Position numbers and translations under genes: made by a program. Below the pieces are notes generated by a model. That model was not told where the DNA came from. It saw nothing but the letters and a program-made list of their open reading frames with translations, and did not search any database. 64,000 bases of DNA from CAZKUR01 sp964556005 (GTDB lineage Bacteria; Bacteroidota; Ignavibacteria; Ignavibacteriales; Ignavibacteriaceae): the NCBI GenBank assembly GCA_964556005.1, contig CAZKUR010000004.1, positions 1 to 64,000 of the forward strand. Direction: 5' to 3'. This document shows positions 33,876 to 42,752 of the stretch, in pieces; position 1 is the stretch's first letter; each line of letters begins with the position of its first letter.

Positions 33876-35906
33876 ATGAAATTCGGACTTCATTTGAAGC
33901 CGGTCGTTATAATCACGATTTCAGTGATAATCGGAATCGTGATGATTACTTCGGCATTTTTTGAACTAAGGCAGAGTAAAGGGGAAATTTTTCATCTACT
34001 TTCCGAGCATGCTTCGTCGTTGATTGAAACTATCTCCTTGAGCAGCATAAATACGCTTAATTCGAGCTATGAGATTGAAAATCTTATTACAGAGAGATTG
34101 CTGGATAACGCACGCTTAATTAAATCTCTAGACAGCTTGAATTTGTTAACACGAAATAAATTAATTCAAATTGGCAAAAAAAATAATTTATACCGTATAA
34201 ATATTTTCGATAAAAAGGGGAATCGAATTTTATCAAACCGCATCCCGGAACCGGGACACGTTCACGGGGAAGAAGATGTAAATAGAGCAGATGAATTAGA
34301 ACCTATATTAAAAGGAAATGAAAAGGAATTTATTATAGGCTTTAAAAATTCCGAATTCAGCAATGAACAAAGGTTCGCTGTTGCAGTCGCAAGGGCAAAT
34401 AACGATGGTGCAATTGCTGTAAACTTAAATGCAAAAGATTTATTGGAGTTCAGAAAAAAAATCGGAATTGGGAAAATAATTCAGGATTTAGCAGATAACC
34501 CGGGTATCGAATATATTGTTCTTCAGGATACATTGGGAATACTTGCCGCCAGCCCAGGCATCGACTCAATAAATTCAATTGAACCTGATAAATTTTTATC
34601 AAACGCTTTGAAATCAGATTCAATCTTTAAACGGATTATAAAATTTAAGAATAGAGACGTTTATGAAGTTGTAAAAAGATTGGATTTTAACGGAGACATT
34701 CTAGGGTTGTATAGAATAGGCCTTTCACTTGATGAGATTAGGGGAGTGGAAAGCAGAATGTCCGGACGTGCAATAATGATTTCTTTAATCTTAGCGGCAA
34801 TTTCAATAATCGTTTTAAGTATAGTCTTTACGCAGCAAAATCTAAAAACAGTTTCAAATGAGTTTTCAAAATTTAAAACATTGACAAGCTCTGTACTGGA
34901 AAACATGTCCGAAGCTGTCATAGTTTTAGACAAAGATTTGAGAATAACATTATTCAACAAATCTTCTGAGGATTTATTTCATTTACCTTCATACAAAGTT
35001 ATCGGAGAAAAAATATTTGAAATTTTAGATGGAAAATTATTTTTCCTATCGGAAGCAATAAATAATTTAGATAATAATATTTCAACACATTTTGAAAATA
35101 AAATTGAAATAAACGAGGGGAAAATGGATGTCTCCGTAAGCATTACAAAAAATCTGGAAGAAAACGGTAATCCCGAAAACTACACAATAGTCATTCAAGA
35201 TTTAACGGAGGAAAAAAATTTAGAGGAGCAGGCAAAAAGACGCGAAAAACTTTCTGCAATGGGAGAACTTGCGTCAGGTGTTGCTCATGAAATAAGAAAC
35301 CCGATAAATTCAATCGGTATTATTGCCCAGCGTTTGTATAAAGAATTTTTACCTAATGAAGAGCAAGATGAATACAAGAAAATTACAAAAGTGTTAAGAG
35401 ATGAGGTAAACAGGATTAATAAAATAATTACTCAATTCCTGAATTATGCAAAACCGCTCGAAGTTCAATTTAAAAAAGTAGATGCTAAAAATTATTTTGA
35501 TGAAATTGTTACGCTGTTTAATGATCAGGCAAAAAGTAAGAATATCGATCTTATAAAAAATTCAAATGAATCAATCATGATTAATGTGGATCCCGGCCTA
35601 ACCAAGCAGGCATTAATAAATATCATCCAAAATTCGATTGACGCAATAAATGAAAAAGGTAAGATTGTAATTGATTACCGGAAGGATGAAGATAATCTTA
35701 TTATTGAAATAGAGGATAACGGCCCGGGAATTCCGGATAATATTAAACAGAAAATTTTTGAACTATATTTCACAACAAAAAATGACGGTAACGGTTTGGG
35801 CCTAAGCATTTCTCAAAAAATTATTGCTCAACTTAACGGGACAATCGAATTTGAAAGTGAATTAAATAAGGGAACTAAATTTAAAATTAAATTACCAATC
35901 ACATGA
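33876..35906 (+). CDS. NtrB/ZraS-like sensor histidine kinase with PAS domain
   Basis: The 676-residue kinase has membrane helices near 10-29 and 299-319 enclosing a periplasmic sensor of about 270 residues. This contains a His/Glu/Asp-rich GHVHGEED (127-134) that could bind metal. A PAS domain follows (about 335-450, LENMSEAVIVLDKDLRITLFN), then HisKA with His471 (GVAHEIRNPINS) and a HATPase (NIIQNSIDAI, DNGPGIPD, GNGLGLSIS). Its stop overlaps the ATG of the regulator gene. The arrangement, divergent from a small secreted protein gene with a sigma-54-like promoter, is like ZraSR-ZraP. The actual signal is unknown. Confidence 0.92.
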   Translation: MKFGLHLKPVVIITISVIIGIVMITSAFFELRQSKGEIFHLLSEHASSLIETISLSSINTLNSSYEIENLITERLLDNARLIKSLDSLNLLTRNKLIQIGKKNNLYRINIFDKKGNRILSNRIPEPGHVHGEEDVNRADELEPILKGNEKEFIIGFKNSEFSNEQRFAVAVARANNDGAIAVNLNAKDLLEFRKKIGIGKIIQDLADNPGIEYIVLQDTLGILAASPGIDSINSIEPDKFLSNALKSDSIFKRIIKFKNRDVYEVVKRLDFNGDILGLYRIGLSLDEIRGVESRMSGRAIMISLILAAISIIVLSIVFTQQNLKTVSNEFSKFKTLTSSVLENMSEAVIVLDKDLRITLFNKSSEDLFHLPSYKVIGEKIFEILDGKLFFLSEAINNLDNNISTHFENKIEINEGKMDVSVSITKNLEENGNPENYTIVIQDLTEEKNLEEQAKRREKLSAMGELASGVAHEIRNPINSIGIIAQRLYKEFLPNEEQDEYKKITKVLRDEVNRINKIITQFLNYAKPLEVQFKKVDAKNYFDEIVTLFNDQAKSKNIDLIKNSNESIMINVDPGLTKQALINIIQNSIDAINEKGKIVIDYRKDEDNLIIEIEDNGPGIPDNIKQKIFELYFTTKNDGNGLGLSISQKIIAQLNGTIEFESELNKGTKFKIKLPIT

Positions 35907-37267
35907 AAAATTATAACATTTTAATTATTGATGACGAAGATGCACAACGGGAAGTCTTATCCGGTTATCTTAAAAAGAAAGGATTTAAAATTTATTCTGC
36001 ACCAAGCGGTGAAGAGGGAATTGAAACCGTTAAAAATAATTTGATCGATATTATTTTTTCAGATTATAAAATGCCTGGAATGAGCGGGATTGATGTACTT
36101 GAAGCAGTAAAAAAAATAAATCCTGAAATTAGTTTTGTTATTATTACTGCATTTGGTACAGTAGAAAATGCAGTGAAGGCGATGAGAATCGGCGCTTACG
36201 ATTATATTACCAAACCAGTGGATCTCGATGAACTGGATTTGTTAATTGAAAGAATCATAGAAACAAAAAACCTAAAATCGGAAAACCAGTACTTAAAAAA
36301 CCAGCTTCAGGAAAAATATGCTATCTCATCAATTCCAACCAACTCGCCGAAGATGCAGGAAGTAATCAGCGTTGCAGCGAGAGTGGCGGACAGCAAAGCA
36401 ACTGTTTTAATTACTGGCGAGAATGGAACGGGTAAAGAAGTACTCGCGAAATCTATACACTTTTTAAGCTCAAGAAGAGATAAACTTTTTGTAACTGTAA
36501 ACATCCCGGCTTTGTCTGAAACATTGCTTGAAAGCGAATTATTCGGACATGAAAAAGGTGCATTTACCGGCGCGGATCGAATGCGAAAAGGAAGATTCGA
36601 ACTTGCAGATAAAGGAACTATTTTCCTTGATGAAATTGGAGATATTCCTCCCAATATCCAGGTAAAGTTATTAAGCGTATTACAAGAACAGCAGTTTGAA
36701 AGAGTCGGTGGGACAGAAAGCATTAAAACCGATGTTAGAATTATTGCTGCAACAAATCAAGATCTTGAAAAGAAAATAAGTGATGGAACTTTTCGAGAAG
36801 ATCTTTTTTACAGATTGAACATTGTTTCAATTAAAATTCCTCCGTTAAAAGAAAGAAGAGAAGACATCATTCCATTTATTGATTTTTTTATCGATAAATT
36901 CTCGAAACAAAATCAAAAAGAAAAGCTGGAAATATCAAAAGAAGCGATCGATTCACTGATAAAATATAACTACCCGGGGAATGTCCGCGAGTTGGAGAAT
37001 ATTATAGAAAGAGCAGTCGTTCTTACACGCGGGTCAATGTTAACTTTAAATGACTTGTCTTCAAATATCAAAGGCTTCAAACCCGAAAATGCATTTCAGC
37101 TTGAGCATGACGGATCGTTAACAGGCCAGGTAGAAACTCTTGAAAAAAGATTGATATACGACGCACTGAAACAAACAAACGGTAATCAGACAAAAGCCGG
37201 AAAAATACTTGGCATTACGGAAAGGAATTTGAGATATAAAATGAAAAAATATGGGATTCAGAAGTGA
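35903..37267 (+). CDS. NtrC/ZraR-like sigma-54-dependent response regulator
   Basis: The 454-residue product has a receiver (Asp54 in FSDYKMPGM), an AAA+ domain with Walker A GENGTGKE (172-179), GAFTGA (219-224) and FLDEIGDIPPNIQ, and a Fis-type DNA-binding C-terminus (GNQTKAGKILGITERNLRYKM). ATG 35903 overlaps the kinase stop, so the two are translationally coupled. The dyads at 33630-33669 and 39205-39253 flank the two-component genes and are its likely binding sites. Confidence 0.93.
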   Translation: MKNYNILIIDDEDAQREVLSGYLKKKGFKIYSAPSGEEGIETVKNNLIDIIFSDYKMPGMSGIDVLEAVKKINPEISFVIITAFGTVENAVKAMRIGAYDYITKPVDLDELDLLIERIIETKNLKSENQYLKNQLQEKYAISSIPTNSPKMQEVISVAARVADSKATVLITGENGTGKEVLAKSIHFLSSRRDKLFVTVNIPALSETLLESELFGHEKGAFTGADRMRKGRFELADKGTIFLDEIGDIPPNIQVKLLSVLQEQQFERVGGTESIKTDVRIIAATNQDLEKKISDGTFREDLFYRLNIVSIKIPPLKERREDIIPFIDFFIDKFSKQNQKEKLEISKEAIDSLIKYNYPGNVRELENIIERAVVLTRGSMLTLNDLSSNIKGFKPENAFQLEHDGSLTGQVETLEKRLIYDALKQTNGNQTKAGKILGITERNLRYKMKKYGIQK

Positions 37268-37612
37268 ATGAAAGTGAGTTTTACAAACGGTAAAATCTGT
37301 GCTAAAAATTATCAATTATATAATTTTAATATCGTTATTTCACTATCCAAATTGCGGATTTCGGATTGCGATGTATCGAGTATCGAGTATCGGGCATCGA
37401 GCATTAAAAGCGCAATCTTTCAATCTTTAAATTTTTTAATTCCGCCTTAGCGAGGCTCGCGGAAGGCCGCTTTCAATTCTTATTCATTCAATCATTCATC
37501 ATGCAATCAATCAGTCATGCGTTCATGCTGTACGCACTTTTAACGAAAAGTAATCTATTCATTTTTCGAAAAATTCATATTTTATAAAAAAGGAAAATAT
37601 TAAGTTTGCTTG
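37268..37612. repeat. Repeat-rich intergenic region
   Basis: This 345-bp region between convergent genes holds no gene. It contains three tandem copies of the word ATCGAGT/ATCGGGC (37376-37400), an imperfect palindrome with GCGAGGCTCGC (37451-37461) and ATTCAATC/ATTCATC-type short repeats (37479-37522) like those at 4742 and 6418. It looks like a landing zone for dispersed short repeats. Confidence 0.5.
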
Positions 37613-38716
37613 TTACATTCCCCATTCTAAGCATGCAGAAATTATATTGTTATCATAATTGTAGTAATAATCATTTGAATCATTTTTTAGAAAATTGTAT
37701 TTAACAGAACCTATTAAATTTTCAGCAATAAAGCTCAAATCAATTTTAACCTCCGTACCGACGGCAAAATAATTATCTTCTCTCAAAATATTTAATGAAT
37801 ATCCCGACGCATCGGCAATAGGCAAATTGGCAAAGAACCTTTTTATGTACATTCCCTCTACATTAATCATTAGACCGGAACTAATGAATTGAGAAAAAGA
37901 TAACCCGGCTTCATAACCATCATTTGAATATACATCGTTGAATATTTCTTCTTCATAATATATGAACTCTTCCGTGTCGATATATCTTGTTCCGGAAGTG
38001 AGATTATTTCTTTTTTGGAAATAACCGCTAACTTCAGTTGATTCGCCAAAATCTTGAGTAATTTGAATATATCCCGATAACTGGGAAATGTCATTAGATA
38101 TTCCGGGAAGGTTATATTTTTCTACATAATTCTTATTATCGATTTCAGCGCCTAACATTAAAAGTGTGTTTTTAAAAATATGGGAATTAAATTTTAAGAA
38201 TCCCTTGTTCTCATTGTATGAAAATATTAAAAAGTTTTTATAATTAACTTTATTAAATAAATACCCTGCCAATAAAAAATTTTGTTTTCCGATTGTCTGC
38301 CTGTAGTTTGCATACAACGAGACAATGTTAAAGTCGTAGATTGAAAATTCATCTTTATTATTTCTGAAACTATAATTGACACCGGTATTCAGCGGGTTAT
38401 CATTATCGGAAAATAAATAAGTATTTACAATTCCCATCTTATGAGAGTTAGACGACTTAAAAATGTTATTTTTATAGTAGCTTATATTCCCGGTATAATA
38501 AAATTGAAGGTTGTTGGATTCACTTTCAAAATCATAACTTGTACCGAGAGTGAAATTATTTATAAAGTCCGAAACTTTGCTGTAGTTATTATAAATATTA
38601 TCATCATAGTAACTATCCAATTTTGTTAAAAGTGAGAATTGTGCAAAAGAATTATTATACGATATTATGAAAATGAATATAAGGATAGGAATAAAGTTCT
38701 TAATTAATGTTTTCAT
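37613..38716 (-). CDS. Predicted outer-membrane beta-barrel protein
   Basis: The 367-residue product has a signal peptide (FIPILIFIFIISYNNSFAQ) and then alternating amphipathic strands rich in Tyr, Asn and Phe (NNLQFYYTGNISYYKNN, LNTGVNYSFRNN, FLLAGYLFNKVNYKNF), ending with LEWGM, typical of a porin-like barrel. ATG 38716 is chosen, 14 bases after the stop of the small DKDGDG protein, so the two form an operon. TTG 38734 would overlap that stop. Cargo or ligand is unknown. Co-regulation with the two-component system at 33.9-37.3 kb is suggested by the upstream elements. Confidence 0.75.
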   Translation of the reverse strand: MKTLIKNFIPILIFIFIISYNNSFAQFSLLTKLDSYYDDNIYNNYSKVSDFINNFTLGTSYDFESESNNLQFYYTGNISYYKNNIFKSSNSHKMGIVNTYLFSDNDNPLNTGVNYSFRNNKDEFSIYDFNIVSLYANYRQTIGKQNFLLAGYLFNKVNYKNFLIFSYNENKGFLKFNSHIFKNTLLMLGAEIDNKNYVEKYNLPGISNDISQLSGYIQITQDFGESTEVSGYFQKRNNLTSGTRYIDTEEFIYYEEEIFNDVYSNDGYEAGLSFSQFISSGLMINVEGMYIKRFFANLPIADASGYSLNILREDNYFAVGTEVKIDLSFIAENLIGSVKYNFLKNDSNDYYYNYDNNIISACLEWGM

Positions 38717-38730
38717 ATTGCAAGTCAGCT

Positions 38731-39117
38731 TCAATTTCCACCGGAACCATTACCGGAACCGTTGCCACCGTGGCCTTTTCCACCTTGCTGACCTTTAAAA
38801 CGCTTTCGGTGTTTGTCGAAACCCATTCCATTAACGCGCTGATCGCAAATGCCGTCGCCGTCTTTATCGATAAATACATCTTTACCTTTTTTAAATTTTC
38901 CAAACGGCTTACCGAATTTATTACCGGTCCTATTTTGCTCCATTAGTCTTTGCTGCACTTTTTCACCATTTTGGAATGTGGTATCGCCTTGAACTTGCTC
39001 TTTAACCTGAACTTTGTTTTTATCTTTCAATTTTACCCTGTTGCTGTCGGGTAACGATTGTGCATGAGACAACGAAAAAGTAATCAAGATAATAAATGTT
39101 AAAATTATTGTTTTCAT
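38731..39117 (-). CDS. Small secreted protein with DKDGDG loop and Gly-rich tail
   Basis: The 128-residue product has a signal peptide (MKTIILTFIILITFSLSHAQ), a highly charged Lys/Gln-rich middle, one DKDGDGICD loop (84-92) of calcium-binding type with a Cys, and a Gly/Asn/Ser-only tail (GNGSGNGSGGN). ATG 39117 is chosen because GGAGGAAAG lies just upstream. The longer frame to 39144 has no such site. It precedes the outer-membrane barrel gene in an operon. Upstream it shares with the 33516 gene a sigma-54-like element and paired dyads. Function is unknown. Metal or calcium binding at the cell surface is plausible. Confidence 0.7.
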   Translation of the reverse strand: MKTIILTFIILITFSLSHAQSLPDSNRVKLKDKNKVQVKEQVQGDTTFQNGEKVQQRLMEQNRTGNKFGKPFGKFKKGKDVFIDKDGDGICDQRVNGMGFDKHRKRFKGQQGGKGHGGNGSGNGSGGN

Positions 39118-39142
39118 TTTTCTTTCCTCCGCTGATTTAAAC

Positions 39143-39158
39143 ACAAAGCAAATGCCGG
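39143..39158 (-). promoter_or_regulatory. Sigma-54-like -24/-12 promoter of the 39117 operon
   Basis: On the minus strand the element reads CCGGCATTTGCTTTGT: GGCA at -24, 10-base spacing, TTG at -12 (T for the final C). It is weaker than the one at 33566-33580. The predicted start near 39131 leaves only about 14 bases before ATG 39117, just enough for the GGAGGAAAG ribosome site. Confidence 0.4.
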
Positions 39159-39204
39159 AATATTTCTTGAAAATTTTGTTAATTCGAATACTTTTTAAAA
39201 ATAT

Positions 39205-39253
39205 TTTGACTTAATTGTCGATTTGATAGATATTTTTCGACCAACAAGTCGAA
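39205..39253. promoter_or_regulatory. Two enhancer-type dyads upstream of the 39117 operon
   Basis: TTTGAC-N6-GTCGAT (39205-39222) and the perfect TTCGAC-N6-GTCGAA (39236-39253) are 31 bases apart, three helical turns. They lie about 82 and 113 bases upstream of the predicted start. The arrangement parallels the dyads before the 33516 gene, so one regulator probably binds both. Confidence 0.55.
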
Positions 39254-39339
39254 TTATTTAATTTAGAATATTCAGAAAGAAATAAAATTAAGTTGTTTAT
39301 TTTTTCGATAGTTGTTTTTCAAAATTGTCAAGGTGCTAT

Positions 39340-40359
39340 ATGAAGCGTAAAGTTTACAAATTGAGAATTGCCGGAAGTCTAAATAATTTAAAATTGAAAA
39401 CCGAAGAGCTTGAAGAACTAGCACCTGATGAAGTTACTGTTGAGATAAAAGCTATTGGTTTAAACTTTGCTGATATTTTCTGCATTCTCGGTTTGTATAA
39501 GGCTGCTCCTAAAACTAATTTAATTCCGGGTTTGGAATTTTCAGGAATCGTAATAAAAAAAGGAAATAATGTTAGTGAATTTAATATTGGTGATAGAGTT
39601 TACGGGTCAACAAAATTCGGGGCATATGCTACTCACATAAATATTAATGAATTTTACCTGATGAAACTTCCGGACGACTGGACTTTTGAAGAAGGTGCCT
39701 CATTTATTGTTCAATCACTTACTGCATATTATGCATTGGTTACCCTGGGAGAAATTGATTCTTCGAAAACGGTTTTAATCCACAGTGCAGCCGGCGGAGT
39801 TGGAATTTATGCAAATAGGATCGCTAAAAAATTTAATGCGTTTACTATCGGGACAGTTGGCAAAGAATATAAGCTGGAATTGTTAAGACGCGAAGGTTAT
39901 GATATAGGTATTGTCCGTAGTAGAAAACTTAAAAGAGATCTGCAAAATGCGCTGGACTCGCGTTCTCTGGATTTGGTACTTGATGCAGTTGGCGGCAAAG
40001 TCTTTAAAACATGTTTCAATTTACTTGCTCCAATGGGAAGAATAGTTTGTTACGGCGGGGGCGCTTTTTCTACCGGCGATACTACTTCCAACATTTTAAA
40101 ATTAGCATATAATTTTCTTACGCGTCCGAAAGTTGATCCTTTAAGAATGATTGAACAGAACCGGGCAGTAATTGCGTTCAATTTGATCTGGCTTTATGAA
40201 AATGGAGAGTATCTGAAAAAACTTTTGAGAGAAATAACAAAACTCGATTTACCCAAACCTTTAATAGGCCAGAGATATATTTTCAAAGAATTACCCGAAG
40301 CAGTTAGACATTTTAAGTCAGGGAAAACAATGGGAAAGGTTGTAATCTCGGTTGATTGA
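39340..40359 (+). CDS. Zinc-binding-type alcohol dehydrogenase / quinone oxidoreductase (VAT1-like)
   Basis: The 339-residue product is a medium-chain dehydrogenase/reductase of the quinone oxidoreductase branch. It has the GroES-like N-domain (VEIKAIGLNFADIFCILGLY, then LIPGLEFSGIV), the NADPH-binding fold (VLIHSAAGGVGIYANRIAKKF), and DAVGG and GRIVCYGGG. It lacks the catalytic zinc Cys/His ligands, as expected for this branch. The sequence GLNFADIF...GLYKAAPK resembles VAT-1 homologues. ATG 39340 with AGGTG just upstream is preferred to 39325. Substrate unknown. The gene is single and diverges from the 39117 operon. Confidence 0.85.
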   Translation: MKRKVYKLRIAGSLNNLKLKTEELEELAPDEVTVEIKAIGLNFADIFCILGLYKAAPKTNLIPGLEFSGIVIKKGNNVSEFNIGDRVYGSTKFGAYATHININEFYLMKLPDDWTFEEGASFIVQSLTAYYALVTLGEIDSSKTVLIHSAAGGVGIYANRIAKKFNAFTIGTVGKEYKLELLRREGYDIGIVRSRKLKRDLQNALDSRSLDLVLDAVGGKVFKTCFNLLAPMGRIVCYGGGAFSTGDTTSNILKLAYNFLTRPKVDPLRMIEQNRAVIAFNLIWLYENGEYLKKLLREITKLDLPKPLIGQRYIFKELPEAVRHFKSGKTMGKVVISVD

Positions 40360-40566
40360 TGATTCGTTTAATTACTGTTTTTTATTGAAAGCTTGAAAGA
40401 TTATAGGCTCCAGCTTTATTAGTATTTTTACTTTGAAATTTGGTTTTTACTTTTGTAAAAAAAATCAAAAAAATTCTCAAATTATATGATAATCTCTCAG
40501 GTAAATTTTATATTTAACATTAAAATAAATTAATCTTTATTCTCAATTTAACGCGCGGGGAAAATC

Positions 40567-42555
40567 ATGTTGAAAAGATTTTCATTATTATTGGTTCTTA
40601 TTTCTTTTGTAACCCTTCAAGCCCAGGTAATCAATCATAATTATTTCGAAAAAAACGGTGAGGTGTATTTTAAATTTAAGATCACTAATAAAGCCGATGT
40701 TAATGTACTTACAAGAATAATTTCAATCGATAATGTAAAAGGCGATAGTGTTTTTGCTTATGCAAATGAAAAAGAATTCGGTCAATTCCAAAAGCTGAAT
40801 ATTAAATATTTGGTTTTAACCCCTCCCGGTAAAATGATAATTCCGGAGATGAGCGGTAAAATAAATAGGATCCTTGACTGGAATGTATATCCCACTTACG
40901 ATGCCTACGTTGCAATGATGTATCAATTTCAATCCGACTATCCTTCGATTTGCAAAATCATTGATGCGGGAAGCACTGTACAGGGCAGGGAAATTCTTTT
41001 TGCAAAAATTTCGGATAATGTAAATGTGAGGGAATGCGAACCGCAATTTATGTTTTCTTCTACGATGCACGGCGATGAAACTACCGGATATGTTTTGATG
41101 CTTCGATTGATTGATTCTTTATTAACTTCTTATGGTACCGATACTAGGATTACCAATCTTGTGAACAATGTTGAAATTTGGATTAACCCGCTTGCCAATC
41201 CTGATGGAACTTATCACGGCGGCAACAACACTGTATATGGTGCAATGCGCTATAACGCGAATTATGTCGATTTAAATAGGAATTTCCCTGATCCACAAGA
41301 CGGCCCTCACCCTGATGGTTATGCCTGGCAGCCTGAAACAATTGCAATGATGAATTTAGCAGACTCGAATAATTTTGTAATCTCAGCAAATTTTCACGGC
41401 GGAACTGAAGTAGTTAATTATCCCTGGGATACATGGTCGCAGCTTCATGCAGATGACAACTGGTTCCAATTAATTTCACATCGCTTTGCAGATACCGCAC
41501 AGGCAAACAGTCCTTCCGGTTATATGAGCGGTTTTAACGATGGTATTACTAACGGCTATCAATGGTACGAAGTTAATGGTGGCAGACAAGATTACTACAC
41601 ATATTTTCATCACGATAGGGAAGTAACAATTGAAATTTCAAATACAAAACTACTTCCGGCAAGTCAATTGCCAGCATACTGGTATTATCTCAGAAAATCA
41701 TTCCTAAATTATATTGATGAAGAATTTTATGGTATCGTAGGAGTTGTTACCGATACTTCGGGAAATCCTGTTAAAGCAAAAATTGAAATTCCTTCCCATG
41801 ACTTTAACAGTTCGGAAATTTACTCGGATTCTCTCACCGGTGGTTATTATAGGATGATTTTTCCCGGCACTTATAATGTTACATTTTCAGCAGATGGATT
41901 TTATTCGCAAACAATAAATAATGTTTCAGTGCAAAACCTGCAAACCACTACTGTAAATGTTGAGCTAATTCCGGATCATCCTGTACCGGTTGAGTTAGTG
42001 GACTTTAATGCAACTATAAATGAAAGTACTGTAATCCTAAGTTGGAAAACTGCCACAGAGAATAATAACAAAGGCTTTGAAATTGAGAGAAGTCGAGATT
42101 CAAAATTTAAAAGTCAAAACTGGGAGAATATTGGATTTATAGATGGACAAGGTACAACTACTGAATCAAAATCATATTCGTTTGTTGATGATGATGTTAT
42201 TAGCGGAACTTACGGCTATCGATTAAAGCAGATTGATTTAGATGGGACTTATGAGTACTCAAAAGAAATTGAAGTTAAAGTTAATGTCCCCTTGCAATGT
42301 TCTTTAGAGCAGAATTATCCAAACCCGTTTAATCCGACAACAAAAATAAGTTGGCAGTCAGCAGTAGGCAGTTGGCAAACATTAAAGGTGTTTGATATTT
42401 TGGGAAATGAAATTAAAACTCTTGTTAATAAATATCTTCCGGCAGGAAATCATAGCGTGGAATTCAATGCAGCTAATCTTTCAAGCGGAATTTACTTTTA
42501 CAAGCTGCAGGCAAATGATAAAGTGCTGGTGAAGAAAATGATTGTGATTAAATAA
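40567..42555 (+). CDS. Secreted M14 zinc carboxypeptidase with T9SS sorting domain
   Basis: The 662-residue product has a signal peptide and an M14 peptidase domain with the HGDE zinc motif (His168, Glu171 in STMHGDETTGY), third ligand His277 (NFHGGTE) and catalytic Glu near 356 (VTIEISNTK). A carboxypeptidase-regulatory-like beta-sandwich follows (GVVTDTSGNPVKAKIEI, about 395-470). Then come a fibronectin-like segment typical before T9SS tails (VELVDFNATINESTVILSWKT-type) and the sorting domain NYPNPFNPTT...KMIVIK. It should be exported and trim C-terminal residues of peptides. GGGG precedes the ATG. A terminator follows. Confidence 0.92.
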   Translation: MLKRFSLLLVLISFVTLQAQVINHNYFEKNGEVYFKFKITNKADVNVLTRIISIDNVKGDSVFAYANEKEFGQFQKLNIKYLVLTPPGKMIIPEMSGKINRILDWNVYPTYDAYVAMMYQFQSDYPSICKIIDAGSTVQGREILFAKISDNVNVRECEPQFMFSSTMHGDETTGYVLMLRLIDSLLTSYGTDTRITNLVNNVEIWINPLANPDGTYHGGNNTVYGAMRYNANYVDLNRNFPDPQDGPHPDGYAWQPETIAMMNLADSNNFVISANFHGGTEVVNYPWDTWSQLHADDNWFQLISHRFADTAQANSPSGYMSGFNDGITNGYQWYEVNGGRQDYYTYFHHDREVTIEISNTKLLPASQLPAYWYYLRKSFLNYIDEEFYGIVGVVTDTSGNPVKAKIEIPSHDFNSSEIYSDSLTGGYYRMIFPGTYNVTFSADGFYSQTINNVSVQNLQTTTVNVELIPDHPVPVELVDFNATINESTVILSWKTATENNNKGFEIERSRDSKFKSQNWENIGFIDGQGTTTESKSYSFVDDDVISGTYGYRLKQIDLDGTYEYSKEIEVKVNVPLQCSLEQNYPNPFNPTTKISWQSAVGSWQTLKVFDILGNEIKTLVNKYLPAGNHSVEFNAANLSSGIYFYKLQANDKVLVKKMIVIK

Positions 42556-42565
42556 CGACAAATGT

Positions 42566-42609
42566 CGAGGTTTCACATCATTATGCGGTGTGCAAACCTC
42601 GCAGTTTTT
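42566..42609 (+). terminator. Rho-independent terminator after the M14 peptidase gene
   Basis: CGAGGTTTCACA (from 42566) pairs with TGTGCAAACCTCG (to 42601), with one bulged C, followed by GCAGTTTTTA. It lies just 11 bases after the stop codon. Confidence 0.85.
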
Positions 42610-42752
42610 ATAGGAATTGAATCTTGAAAGTTAAAGCGAAGGTTATCGCAATAGTTTCTTGTATAATTTTTTAATGGTTATTTAATTCATTGACTTACTT
42701 TAAGTTAATGATTAAATTGTTAACAATTTTTATTTATAAACAGGGGAATAAA

